NCBI GenBank assembly: GCA_018675685.1
Contig: JABGXP010000011.1
Location: 1-44,220 of the forward strand
Source of the DNA: a bacterium
GTDB taxonomy: Bacteria; Patescibacteriota; Minisyncoccia; Moranbacterales; DUUL01
DNA: 44,220 nt
Direction: 5' to 3'
In this document: positions 18,385-27,963 of the stretch, piece by piece
Position numbering within the stretch: the first letter of the stretch is position 1
How the letters are laid out: each line of letters starts with the position of its first letter
The notes under the pieces: generated by a model
The model's database searches: none
What the model was told of the DNA's origin: nothing
Seen by the model: the letters and a program-made list of their open reading frames with translations, nothing else
Program-made: the position numbers and the translations under genes

Positions 18385-20436
18385 ATGAAAAAAATTCTAA
18401 ATCCAGATTCAGTCGCAATTATTGGCGCTACTGATACAGAGGGCAAGATTGGAAATATTCTTTTGAAAAATATTTCTCAAAATGACACAATAACAATCTA
18501 TCCAGTCAACCCAAAGCACGAGGAAGTTGGAGGATTGAAGGCTTATGCTAGTGTTTTGGATATTGAAAGGGAGGTAGACTTAGCAGTTATCGCTGTACCA
18601 GCTAAATTTGTGAACGGAGTTGTTGATGATTGTGCTAAAAAAAATATTCCAATTAAAAACATCGTTATTATATCGGCTGGTTTTTCAGAAGAAAGTGAAG
18701 AAGGAGCTAAACGAGAAAAGGAACTAAAAGTTCTAGCGAAGGAGCATGAGATAAGAATCGTTGGACCGAATTGCTTGGGCGTAATTAACACAAGCGAAAA
18801 TTTCAACGCATCATTTGCTGGAGGCAAAATTCCTGCCGGAGGTGTTGGCTTGGTTATGCAATCGGGAGCTCTGACGACAGCACTTTTTGATATGGCTGCT
18901 GATGGAAAGTTTGGATTTTCTCTCGTAACAACACTCGGCAACAAGGCTGTTGTCAATGAAAATGATCTTTTGGATTATTACATGCAAGATGAAAAAACAA
19001 AAATCATAGCATTGTATTTGGAAGATATTGCAAACGGAAAGGAATTTGCTAAAAAATTAGACGAAATCACAAAAATTAAACCAGTTGTTATCCTGAAAGC
19101 TGGGGTTTCCGAGAAAGCTCAGATAGCAATTCAATCACACACAGGAGCAATGGCTGGAGACGCAGCTGTTACAAAAGAAGTAATCGAAGCAAAAGGTGGA
19201 GTGTATTGTAAAAACCTACAAGAATTTTCAGGAGCGATTTCTTTATTGAACAGTTTTTCATTGCCCAAAAATGAAAAAATTGTCATTGTTACAAACGCTG
19301 GAGGCCCAGGTGTTGTAGCAACAGATATCATAGAAAGTGATTCTAAATTGAAAATGTTTGAAATTCCCGTAGAAGATCAAAAGAGAATTGAAACTGGTTT
19401 GCCATCAGAAAGTTCCGCTAAGAATCCAGTTGATGTTCTTGGAGATGCAATGGATGATCGTTATCGACAAACCTTGGAAACATTAAAGAGTGTACCTGGA
19501 ATAGGTGCTGTTTTGGTCATTGTTACACCACAAGCCCAAACTCCAATAGAAGCTATCGCCCAAGTCATAGTTGGCATGAATGAAGAAATGTCGGTGCCTG
19601 TTATACCTGTATTTATAGGAGGGGCCGCTGCTAGGTGTGCAGAAGAATACCTTGCGAAAAGGGGATTGAGCAATTTCCGCTTTGCGTATAGCGCAATAAG
19701 AGCTCTAGAGAAAGCACTAGAGTTTGTTAATGCAAAGCAGCTTGATGAAACAGAAGCGTCGGTAATCTCTGCTACTTCAGAAGAGAAACAGGAAAAGGAT
19801 GTAATTATTTCAAAACTCAAAGAAGAAGGAAGAGGTGTTTTTTACTATGATGAAGCAACAGAACTTGGAAATAAATTTGAATTAAATATTTTAAAAGCAA
19901 CCTATCTAGTCCATGGAGCCTCTGAGTACACAGGCGAGTACCCTGTAGTCTTGAAGTTGGACAGCCCCACTGTTTTGCATAAAAACGCCAAAGATGCTTT
20001 ATATCTTTATATCAAAAATGAAGACGAGCTAGAAGAGAAAAGATTGGGATTAAAAGAGTCTTTTCCTGGGGAAAGAATGTTGGTCCAACCAATGATTCAT
20101 GCTGGTTTCGAAGTAATCATTGGCATCAAAGAAAATAAGTCTTTTGGACACGTTCTAATGGTTGGTCTTGGAGGAATATTTACTGAACTTTTTGACACAA
20201 AATTGCTTTGGCTCCTACCTATAAGTGAAGAAGAAATTAGCAGGAAAATTAAGAATTCTCTTCTAGGGAAAGTTTTGAAAAAACAGAAAATTGATATAAA
20301 CTTAGTTGCTTTGGAAGCACAGAGAGTCGCAAAGTTATCTATGTGTAATCCAGAGATTAAAGAGCTTGATATCAACCCAATAATGTTGTACCCGAAAGAG
20401 CATCCAATGGTTGTTGACATTAAGATTTTAATTTAA
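18385..20436 (+). CDS. Acetate/acyl-CoA ligase (ADP-forming), fused alpha-beta type
   Basis: N-terminal CoA-binding domain, HTGAMAGD, TNAGGPGVVATD, C-terminal ATP-grasp region; 683 aa. Confidence 0.9.
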   Translation: MKKILNPDSVAIIGATDTEGKIGNILLKNISQNDTITIYPVNPKHEEVGGLKAYASVLDIEREVDLAVIAVPAKFVNGVVDDCAKKNIPIKNIVIISAGFSEESEEGAKREKELKVLAKEHEIRIVGPNCLGVINTSENFNASFAGGKIPAGGVGLVMQSGALTTALFDMAADGKFGFSLVTTLGNKAVVNENDLLDYYMQDEKTKIIALYLEDIANGKEFAKKLDEITKIKPVVILKAGVSEKAQIAIQSHTGAMAGDAAVTKEVIEAKGGVYCKNLQEFSGAISLLNSFSLPKNEKIVIVTNAGGPGVVATDIIESDSKLKMFEIPVEDQKRIETGLPSESSAKNPVDVLGDAMDDRYRQTLETLKSVPGIGAVLVIVTPQAQTPIEAIAQVIVGMNEEMSVPVIPVFIGGAAARCAEEYLAKRGLSNFRFAYSAIRALEKALEFVNAKQLDETEASVISATSEEKQEKDVIISKLKEEGRGVFYYDEATELGNKFELNILKATYLVHGASEYTGEYPVVLKLDSPTVLHKNAKDALYLYIKNEDELEEKRLGLKESFPGERMLVQPMIHAGFEVIIGIKENKSFGHVLMVGLGGIFTELFDTKLLWLLPISEEEISRKIKNSLLGKVLKKQKIDINLVALEAQRVAKLSMCNPEIKELDINPIMLYPKEHPMVVDIKILI

Positions 20437-20476
20437 TCTTTAAATAAGTTGATTCACAAATAAACAAAATAAAAAA

Positions 20477-21046
20477 ATGGAAAAAAACAGAAAACAAAAA
20501 ATTCTTATCGTTGACGATGATGAGCAAATACGTTCAATGTATTCCGAATTATTTCGTCAAAGTGGATTGGGTGTAATTGAGAGAAAAGACGGGATAGAAG
20601 GTCTTGAAGTTGCAACTAGTGAAGAAGTCGATGGTATCTTCACAGGGATTATTATGCCAAGAATGAATGGATTTGATTTTGTAAAAGCACTGAAGGAATA
20701 TAAAAACACTGTTGATATTCCGATTATTGTGAATTCTCACCTTGGAAGAGAGGAGGACCGAACAGCAATGGAGAAGCTAGGTGTCAATGATTTTATTATT
20801 AGAGGCCTTATCTCCCCAGCTGAAATTATCAGGAGAGTTATTAATGTTATGAATGCAGAGGCATATTTTTTTAAGGTTGACAAAGAGTCTAAAGATGTGG
20901 AAAGATTCATGAGGGAGCAAAGAATGCCAGACGGATTTTTATGTGATGAGTGTAGCACTGAGTTGGCAATTAAACTTAAAACAACTGACAAGGACTATTT
21001 CAGGGGTTCTGTTCGTTGCCCTTCTTGCAACAAAAGATTTAATTAA
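20477..21046 (+). CDS. Response-regulator receiver-like protein with C-terminal zinc ribbon
   Basis: ILIVDDDEQIRSMYSELF...IFTGIIMPRMNGFDFVKAL; tail CDECSTEL...VRCPSCNKRFN. Confidence 0.85.
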   Translation: MEKNRKQKILIVDDDEQIRSMYSELFRQSGLGVIERKDGIEGLEVATSEEVDGIFTGIIMPRMNGFDFVKALKEYKNTVDIPIIVNSHLGREEDRTAMEKLGVNDFIIRGLISPAEIIRRVINVMNAEAYFFKVDKESKDVERFMREQRMPDGFLCDECSTELAIKLKTTDKDYFRGSVRCPSCNKRFN

Positions 21047-21049
21047 GAA

Positions 21050-22831
21050 TTGGTTGATTTCAAGGAATGCTTTGAAATTTATTTTAAGAATTATAGACAG
21101 GAAATGAAACAAAATTGGAAGGTGAGACAGCAGAATTCTCTGGAAAACAGAATATTCCTAGATTTAGAAGAGGAGATAGAAGAATTATTATTAGCCAAGG
21201 GTATTGACAGTGAGGAAGCAAAAAAAGCTTTTATAGATCCTGGATATGATGCAATCTCAATCGATCCATTTTTACTAACGGATATGGATTTAGCAGTCAA
21301 AAGGACGTTGGTTGCTATTGAAAAAGGTGAAAAAATTTGTGTATATGGTGATTATGATGCGGATGGTGTAACAGCATCTGCCTTGCTACTAGATTTTTTT
21401 CAGCAGATTGAAGTTGAAACAGTTGCTTATCTGCCAGATCGTGCGACTGAAGGGTATGGATTAAATAAAGAGGCCTTAGAATACATAAAAGACAAAGAAG
21501 CCACTCTCATTATTACTGTTGATTGTGGAGTTTCAAACTCAGAGGAGGTTGAGTATGCGAAAGAACTTGGAATCGATTCTGTTATTTTGGACCACCACCA
21601 CTTACCAGAAAATATGCCGAAAGCAGTCGCCGTTGTTGATCCAAAAAGATCTGGCGATAAATATCCAAACAAAGATTTAGCGGGGGTCGGTGTCGCCTTT
21701 AAGTTTTTGCAAGCAATAGCACCTAAAGTTGATAATTATGACAGTGCACAATTAAAATGGTTTCTAGATCTTGTTGCAATTGGCACAATTGCCGACTGTG
21801 TGGATCTTTCAACAGAGAACAGGATGTTGGTGAAATTTGGTTTATTCGTGCTTTCAAAGACAAGAAGAGTTGGTCTTCATCATTTATTCCAAGTTGGAAA
21901 GATTAATATAGACGAGAAAAACATTCCCTCTAGTTATGATGTTTCGTTCCAAATTGCTCCAAGAATCAATGCTGCAGGAAGAATGGATCATGCTAACGCT
22001 GCCCAAAAGCTATTACTTTGTAACAAATTTCAAGAAACACAAGCTCGATTATTAGCACTCGAGATTGAGGACAAGAATAAATTCCGACAGAAAGTGACAA
22101 AGGAGATTGTAGAGGAAGTTTTTGGAAGGGTTAATAAGAATAAAGATAGAAAGATAATCATAGAGGCTTCTCCTGATTGGAATTTCGGAATTGTTGGTCT
22201 TGCAGCTGGAAGAGTGGCAGAAGCTTTCCATCGGCCAACTATTTTATTCCAAAATCATCAAAAGGATGGTGAAAAATTAATGAGAGCTTCTTGTCGTTCA
22301 ATTCCACAATTCAACATGGTTGAGGCGCTGGAAAGAAACAAAGAATTGTTATTGAAATATGGTGGGCATTCCCAAGCCGCTGGTCTAACACTGAAAGAGG
22401 ATGATTTTGCGGAATTCCAAGAGAAGATGCAAGCAGAAATGAAGAATATTGACGATAAAGATTTGATTAAAGAGATTTTAATCGATAGTTGCATCCCATT
22501 TGAAAGAATCACCGATAAATTAGTTGATGAACTAAGCCTTTTAGAGCCATATGGAGCGGGGAACAAAAAACCAGTTTTCTGTTGTGAAAAACTAAGAGTT
22601 TCGCAAGTAAGAACAGTCGGGAATGGAGATGCTCATTTAAAGATACAGTTGCAAAAGGAAGACGGACAAGGAAAAGTACTAGACGCAATTGGGTTTGGCA
22701 TTGCAAAGCAATTTCAAAAATTAGCCGAAGGGGACATCATCGACCTTGCTTTTAATCTTGAAATGAATCAATGGAATGGAAATAAGAATCCACAAGCGAT
22801 GATTATTGATATTGATACAAGCAATGCTTAG
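21050..22831 (+). CDS. recJ: Single-stranded-DNA-specific exonuclease RecJ (alternative start at ATG 21104)
   Basis: VYGDYDADGVTASALLLDF, ILDHHHLPE, APRINAAGRMDHANAA, GGHSQAAGLTL. Confidence 0.93.
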   Translation: MVDFKECFEIYFKNYRQEMKQNWKVRQQNSLENRIFLDLEEEIEELLLAKGIDSEEAKKAFIDPGYDAISIDPFLLTDMDLAVKRTLVAIEKGEKICVYGDYDADGVTASALLLDFFQQIEVETVAYLPDRATEGYGLNKEALEYIKDKEATLIITVDCGVSNSEEVEYAKELGIDSVILDHHHLPENMPKAVAVVDPKRSGDKYPNKDLAGVGVAFKFLQAIAPKVDNYDSAQLKWFLDLVAIGTIADCVDLSTENRMLVKFGLFVLSKTRRVGLHHLFQVGKINIDEKNIPSSYDVSFQIAPRINAAGRMDHANAAQKLLLCNKFQETQARLLALEIEDKNKFRQKVTKEIVEEVFGRVNKNKDRKIIIEASPDWNFGIVGLAAGRVAEAFHRPTILFQNHQKDGEKLMRASCRSIPQFNMVEALERNKELLLKYGGHSQAAGLTLKEDDFAEFQEKMQAEMKNIDDKDLIKEILIDSCIPFERITDKLVDELSLLEPYGAGNKKPVFCCEKLRVSQVRTVGNGDAHLKIQLQKEDGQGKVLDAIGFGIAKQFQKLAEGDIIDLAFNLEMNQWNGNKNPQAMIIDIDTSNA

Positions 22832-22852
22832 ACGGAGTTTCCTTGCAAACGA

Positions 22853-22881
22853 TTGACTCTTGGTAAATTTTTAAGTATAGT
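22853..22881 (+). promoter_or_regulatory. Putative promoter of tRNA-Glu
   Basis: TTGACT-17 nt-TATAGT. Confidence 0.6.
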
Positions 22882-22941
22882 GGTTAATAGTTTTAAGTTG
22901 AAAACAAGAGCTATATACTTAAGCAAAGAAGACGATTGTTT

Positions 22942-23013
22942 GCCGAATTCGTCTAGTGGTTAGGACGCCAGATTCTCATTCTGGTAACAGGGGTTCGATT
23001 CCCCTATTCGGTA
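22942..23013 (+). tRNA. tRNA-Glu (anticodon CTC)
   Basis: GCCGAAT TC GTCTAGTGGTTAGGAC GCCAGA TTCTCAT TCTGG TAAC AGGGG TTCGATT CCCCT ATTCGGT A; CCA not encoded. Confidence 0.93.
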
Positions 23014-23056
23014 CGAAGTTTTTAATCTAGAATATATAAAAATAATAAACAAAATT

Positions 23057-24127
23057 GTGGAAGCATTAAATTTGTTAAACGACTACAAAGAACGACTGCG
23101 ACCTTTTTTGGAGGAATATTTTAAAGAGAAGATAAGGAAAGCTAAGTTAATTGATCCACTTGCAGAAGAGTCTGTGAAGATGATCAGTAACTTTACGCTC
23201 GCTGGAGGAAAAAGAATTCGTCCTGCAGTAATGTACTACGCATATCTTGGTTGTGGAGGAAAGGATGAAGACAGAATTGTAGAGGCTTCAATGTCGATTG
23301 AATTAGTACACTCCTTCTTGCTTATCCATGATGATATTATTGACAAAGATGAGCTCCGGCATGGTGTGAAAACTCTAAATGCTGAATATGAGGCAATCGC
23401 AAGAAAGTTTTTTCCAAAAACAGACCCTGTACACTTTGGAAACTCAATGGCAATGATAGCAGGCGATCTAGCTGGTTCCATGGCTAGTGAAATTGTTTTT
23501 CATTCCAAATTCGCTCCAGAGACAATCATCAAAGTCCTAGATAAATTGCAAGATATTGTTTATGTAACAATTCCAGGAGAAATGATAGACGTTATCTTGG
23601 AAGCAAAAGGAACAGCCACCGAAGAGGAAATAATGAGAATGTATGAAGGGAAGACCTCGAGATATACATTCGAGGGCCCATCTCATTTAGGTGCGTTACT
23701 AGCAAACTCTGATGAAAGTGTTTTGGCTAATTTCACTGACTATTCAATGCCTCTTGGAGCAGCTTTTCAAATTAGAGATGATGTTCTGGGAATTTTTGGT
23801 GAACAAAAAAAATTAGGAAAACCAGTTGGCAGTGATATTATCGAAGGAAAACAAACATTACTCGTAATAAAAGTTAGAGAATCTGGAACGGCAGCACAGA
23901 AAAAACGAATGGAACAATTGCTTAAAAAGCAGGACATAACTAAAAGTGAAATTGATGAATTCAGACAAATTGTCACAGAATCAGGATCTCTGGATTATGC
24001 AAAAAATCTTTCAGAAAAACTTGTCAGTGATTCAATCAGCGCTTTAGACAAAATCGATTTGCAAAATAAGGACGCCAGAGTTTTCTTTGAAGGAATAGCA
24101 CATTTTATTGTTAACAGACAGCATTAA
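23057..24127 (+). CDS. Polyprenyl (geranylgeranyl/farnesyl) diphosphate synthase family
   Basis: GGKRIRPAVMYYAY, LLIHDDIIDKDELRHGVKT, FQIRDDVLGIFGEQKKLGKPVGSDIIEGKQTLL; GTG start. Confidence 0.93.
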   Translation: MEALNLLNDYKERLRPFLEEYFKEKIRKAKLIDPLAEESVKMISNFTLAGGKRIRPAVMYYAYLGCGGKDEDRIVEASMSIELVHSFLLIHDDIIDKDELRHGVKTLNAEYEAIARKFFPKTDPVHFGNSMAMIAGDLAGSMASEIVFHSKFAPETIIKVLDKLQDIVYVTIPGEMIDVILEAKGTATEEEIMRMYEGKTSRYTFEGPSHLGALLANSDESVLANFTDYSMPLGAAFQIRDDVLGIFGEQKKLGKPVGSDIIEGKQTLLVIKVRESGTAAQKKRMEQLLKKQDITKSEIDEFRQIVTESGSLDYAKNLSEKLVSDSISALDKIDLQNKDARVFFEGIAHFIVNRQH

Positions 24128-24143
24128 AAATTGGAAATAGCTT

Positions 24144-24872
24144 ATGGAAAAAATAGACATAACCTTACCAGAGCATATCGCTATTATTCCAGATGGAAAT
24201 AGGCGGTGGGCGAGGATGAATAATCTAAGTCCATGGAAGGGTCATAAGGAGGGAGCGGACCGTATAGAGGAAATTGTTCGAGAAGCTCTCAATCTGGGGG
24301 TTAAATATCTAACCTTTTGGGGCTCTTCTGCTGACAATTTAGCTAAGAGACCTTTCCAAGAAAAAAAAGCTTTACTAGAGATTTATGAGGAATATTTTCA
24401 AAAATTAATAAACAGTAAGGAAATTTACGAATCACAAGCTAAAATCATAATTTTAGGCGATTGGCGTAACCAATTTCCCGGGAAATTAAAAGATATTCTT
24501 GAAGAGGGAGTAGAGAAAACAAAAAATCATTCTAAGCACGTGCTATGCTTTCTCTTAGCTTATAATGGAGATGATGATATGCTCCACGCTGTTAAGACTC
24601 TTGTTGGCAAGGCGCAAAAAGCAACCAAGAAAATTGTAGTTACAAAAGAAATGATTAAAGATAATTTAATGACAGCGCAGCTCCCGAATGTAGATTTTGT
24701 GATTAGAACTGGAGTTCAAGATGATCCACATAACAGTGCCGGATTCTTGATGTGGCAAACTCAAAACACTCAGTATGACTTTTCCTCTGTAATGTTCCCA
24801 CAGTTTACGAAGGAAGTTTTTAAGGAATCTCTACAAAAGTTTTCTTCAAGAGTCAGAAGACTGGGACATTAG
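24144..24872 (+). CDS. uppS: Isoprenyl (undecaprenyl) diphosphate synthase
   Basis: HIAIIPDGNRRWARMNNLSPWKGHKEGADRIEEIV, FVIRTG...DPHNSAGFLMWQTQNTQYDFS. Confidence 0.92.
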   Translation: MEKIDITLPEHIAIIPDGNRRWARMNNLSPWKGHKEGADRIEEIVREALNLGVKYLTFWGSSADNLAKRPFQEKKALLEIYEEYFQKLINSKEIYESQAKIIILGDWRNQFPGKLKDILEEGVEKTKNHSKHVLCFLLAYNGDDDMLHAVKTLVGKAQKATKKIVVTKEMIKDNLMTAQLPNVDFVIRTGVQDDPHNSAGFLMWQTQNTQYDFSSVMFPQFTKEVFKESLQKFSSRVRRLGH

Positions 24873-24930
24873 GGGTGCACAATCAGCTAGATAAAAAGAG
24901 ATATATTTTATAAAAAGTAAAGAAAAAAAA

Positions 24931-25245
24931 ATGGCTTTAGAATTTAACGATGCAAACTTTGAAGAAGAGGTTTTGAAAAGTGATAAACCAGTTTTGGTGG
25001 ATTTTTGGGCTCCTTGGTGTGGACCTTGTCAAATGATGGGACCTGTGATTGATGAAACTGCCAAAGAAGTCGAGGAAACAGCAAAGGTGGGGAAATTGAA
25101 TGTTGATGAAAATAGCGAGACAGCTCAAAAATACGGGGTGATGTCAATTCCAACATTGATTATTTTCAAAGGTGGCAAAAATGTAAAGCAACTCGTAGGA
25201 GCTCAATCAAAAGAAGTTCTTGTTGAAGAAATGAAAAAGGCGTAG
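24931..25245 (+). CDS. trxA: Thioredoxin
   Basis: [38 protein letters not shown]. Confidence 0.95.
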   Translation: MALEFNDANFEEEVLKSDKPVLVDFWAPWCGPCQMMGPVIDETAKEVEETAKVGKLNVDENSETAQKYGVMSIPTLIIFKGGKNVKQLVGAQSKEVLVEEMKKA

Positions 25246-25257
25246 TTTTAATAAAAA

Positions 25258-26184
25258 ATGACAAAAGATAATATGAAAGACCTTATTATTCTAGGTGCTG
25301 GGCCAGCTGGATTAGGAGCATCTATTTATGCTTCCAGATATAAAATTGACCACATGCTTATTGGTAAAGAAGCTGGAGGGTACTTGAACGAGATCCATAA
25401 AATAGAAAACTATTTAGGATTTGAATCAATCACTGGGATGGAGCTAGGTTTAAAGATGCGCTCTCATGTTGAAGGCTTAGGCATCGAACTTCAGCAAGAG
25501 GTTGCTGAAAAAATTGAAGTGGTAGACGGTGGGTTCAAGGTCATAACAGACAAAGGTGAGCACGAAGCAAAGAAGATTTTATATGCAATCGGAACTTCAG
25601 CTAGGAAACTTGATATTGAAGGAGAGGAGAAATTCATGGGAAAAGGTGTCTCGTATTGTGCAACTTGTGACGGGCCATTCTTTAGAAATAAAAAAATCAT
25701 AGTAGTCGGTGGAGGAAACTCTGCTGCAATGGCAGCATTAATGCTCGCTGAATATGCTGAAAAGGTGACTCTTGTTTACAGAGGACCAGAACTAAGTTGT
25801 CTGCCAAGTTATTCAGATAGTTTAAAGGATAACGACAAAATAAAAATTGAGTACAGTAAAAATATAGTGCGAATCGAAGGGGAGAATGTTGTTGAAAAAG
25901 TAATTTTACAAGATCATGAAAAAGAGGAGAGCGAAGTTGAGGCTGACGGGGTTTTTATCGAAATCGGTTCTTTGCCAAACCAAGAAATGTTAGTTTCATT
26001 AGGAGTTGAAATGGATGAACAAGGTTTTGTAAGAACCAGTGCGAATCAATCCACTAGCGTTGAAGGGATCTATGCAGCTGGCGATATCACAACAAATTCA
26101 AATGGATTCAGACAAGTTATTACAGCTGCTGCTGAAGGCGCAGTTGCCACCCTTGAGATCTTTAGAAAATTAAAAGAAAAGTAA
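25258..26184 (+). CDS. trxB: Thioredoxin reductase family NAD(P)/FAD oxidoreductase
   Basis: LIILGAGPAGLGASIYASRY, YCATCDGPFFRNKKIIVVGGGNSAAMAAL, GIYAAGDITTN. Confidence 0.9.
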   Translation: MTKDNMKDLIILGAGPAGLGASIYASRYKIDHMLIGKEAGGYLNEIHKIENYLGFESITGMELGLKMRSHVEGLGIELQQEVAEKIEVVDGGFKVITDKGEHEAKKILYAIGTSARKLDIEGEEKFMGKGVSYCATCDGPFFRNKKIIVVGGGNSAAMAALMLAEYAEKVTLVYRGPELSCLPSYSDSLKDNDKIKIEYSKNIVRIEGENVVEKVILQDHEKEESEVEADGVFIEIGSLPNQEMLVSLGVEMDEQGFVRTSANQSTSVEGIYAAGDITTNSNGFRQVITAAAEGAVATLEIFRKLKEK

Positions 26185-26185
26185 A

Positions 26186-27334
26186 ATGGAAATGGATAAT
26201 TTAGGCAAGGAAGGAAAGAGGGGAGTAATAGAAGTTGTCTCAAAAGAAAAAATTACCAAGGAGAACTTAGCTCAGATTTATACCCCAGGAGTTGCAATGT
26301 TGGTAAAAAAAGTCATGGACAATGAAGAAGCCGTGTATGACTGTACTTGGAAGGGCAACGCAGTTGCTGTTGTTAGCGATGGAAGTGCAATTTTAGGATT
26401 GGGTAATCAAGGACCAAAGGCAGCACTCCCTGTAATGGAAGCAAAGGCCGCTTTATTTAAAGAGCTTGCAGGTGTTAATGCGGTGCCAATTGTGCTTGAT
26501 ACCCAAGATACAGAAGAAATAGTTTCAATTGTGAAAGCAATCTCTCCTGGTTTTGGAGGAATCAACCTTGAAGATATTTCAGCGCCAAGGTGTTTTGAGA
26601 TTTCTAGAAAACTAGAAAAAGAACTGGATATTCCGGTTTTCCATGATGACCAATATGGAACAGCAATTGTTGTTTTGGCCGGACTAATAAATGCTGCAAA
26701 AATTGTCAAAAAGGACTTAAAAAAACTAGAGATTAGAATTTCTGGTGCAGGTGCTGCAGGACTTGCTATCGCAGACTTACTTTTAGAAGAGGGGTGCAAT
26801 GAAATTACTTTGTTTGACTCCAAGGGTGCAATTTATGAAGGAAGAACTGATTTAAACCAAGAAAAAAAGAAAATTGCAAAAATTACAAATAAGACTAGTT
26901 TCAAAGGAACTTTGCAGGAGTCTTTGTATAAAGCAGATGTTTTCATTGGTGTTTCAGCAAAAAATCTACTTACTGCAGACGACATAAGAGGGATGAACGA
27001 AGATGCAATTGTTTTTGCTTTAGCCAATCCAGAACCAGAGATTTTACCGAAAGAAGCTCTTAGGGCAGACAATATTGGAATAATCGCAACTGGAAGATCA
27101 GATTTTTCAAATCAAATTAATAACGCTTTAGTTTTCCCTGGAATTTTTAAAGGTGCTTTACAAAATAGGACAGTGGAAATTACAAATAAGATAAAAATTG
27201 AGATAGCAAAAGCGCTAGCAAACTTAATTAAACAGCCGACTAAAGATAGGATTATCTCCGATGTAGTGGACAAGGGAGTTGTACCAGCTATTGTAAATGT
27301 GTTTGAGAGATTTTATAAGGAGCATAAACAATAA
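26186..27334 (+). CDS. NAD(P)-dependent malic enzyme
   Basis: IYTPGVAMLVKK, VSDGSAILGLGNQGPKAALPVMEAKAALFKELAGV, VFHDDQYGTAIVVLAGLINA. Confidence 0.93.
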   Translation: MEMDNLGKEGKRGVIEVVSKEKITKENLAQIYTPGVAMLVKKVMDNEEAVYDCTWKGNAVAVVSDGSAILGLGNQGPKAALPVMEAKAALFKELAGVNAVPIVLDTQDTEEIVSIVKAISPGFGGINLEDISAPRCFEISRKLEKELDIPVFHDDQYGTAIVVLAGLINAAKIVKKDLKKLEIRISGAGAAGLAIADLLLEEGCNEITLFDSKGAIYEGRTDLNQEKKKIAKITNKTSFKGTLQESLYKADVFIGVSAKNLLTADDIRGMNEDAIVFALANPEPEILPKEALRADNIGIIATGRSDFSNQINNALVFPGIFKGALQNRTVEITNKIKIEIAKALANLIKQPTKDRIISDVVDKGVVPAIVNVFERFYKEHKQ

Positions 27335-27414
27335 TGGTCTCTTGCCAATCACCACTTTTTTGTTTAAACTAGAAATAATAAAGTAGTAGCTAATTTGTAA
27401 AAAAGATAGAAGGT

Positions 27415-27846
27415 ATGAAATTGGTTTTACTTAAAGATGTTAAGGGAGTTGGGAAAGCTGGAGAAATAAAAAATGTTGTTGACGGCTATGCTAGAAATTT
27501 TTTAATCCCGAGAAAATTAGCTGAAGCAGCTACAAAAGGAAACATAAAACGTGTTGAAGAGAATACAAAAAAAGCAAAAAAGAGCGAGGAGGAAAGCTCA
27601 TCCAACAAGAAAGAGGCCGCAAAAAAGCTTGATGGGAAAAGAATTGTGATGGTCGCAAAAGTCCAAGACTCCTCAGAAAAATTATTCGGTTCAATCGATA
27701 AAAAACAAATTGCTGAAAAAATAAAAATTGAAGGGACAAGCATTCGTTTGAAAAAACCAATCAAGGAACTAGGGGAGTATTCATTGAAAGTTGATTTTGC
27801 CCCAGGAATTTCCGCAACTGTAATAATCGTGGTGGAAAAAGAATAG
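27415..27846 (+). CDS. rplI: 50S ribosomal protein L9
   Basis: [53 protein letters not shown]. Confidence 0.95.
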   Translation: MKLVLLKDVKGVGKAGEIKNVVDGYARNFLIPRKLAEAATKGNIKRVEENTKKAKKSEEESSSNKKEAAKKLDGKRIVMVAKVQDSSEKLFGSIDKKQIAEKIKIEGTSIRLKKPIKELGEYSLKVDFAPGISATVIIVVEKE

Positions 27847-27853
27847 GGGAAAT

Positions 27854-27887
27854 AAAAATAGTCGCTACAGAGGGGAGCGACTTTTTG
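27854..27887 (+). terminator. Intrinsic terminator of rplI
   Basis: AGTCGCT-ACAGAGGGG-AGCGACT followed by TTTT. Confidence 0.8.
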
Positions 27888-27963
27888 TGTGAAAATCGAT
27901 GACATTCTTTAGTACCAGATGTGTGCAGGAAATATTTAATATAAAAGTTTAATTTATCTAAAA

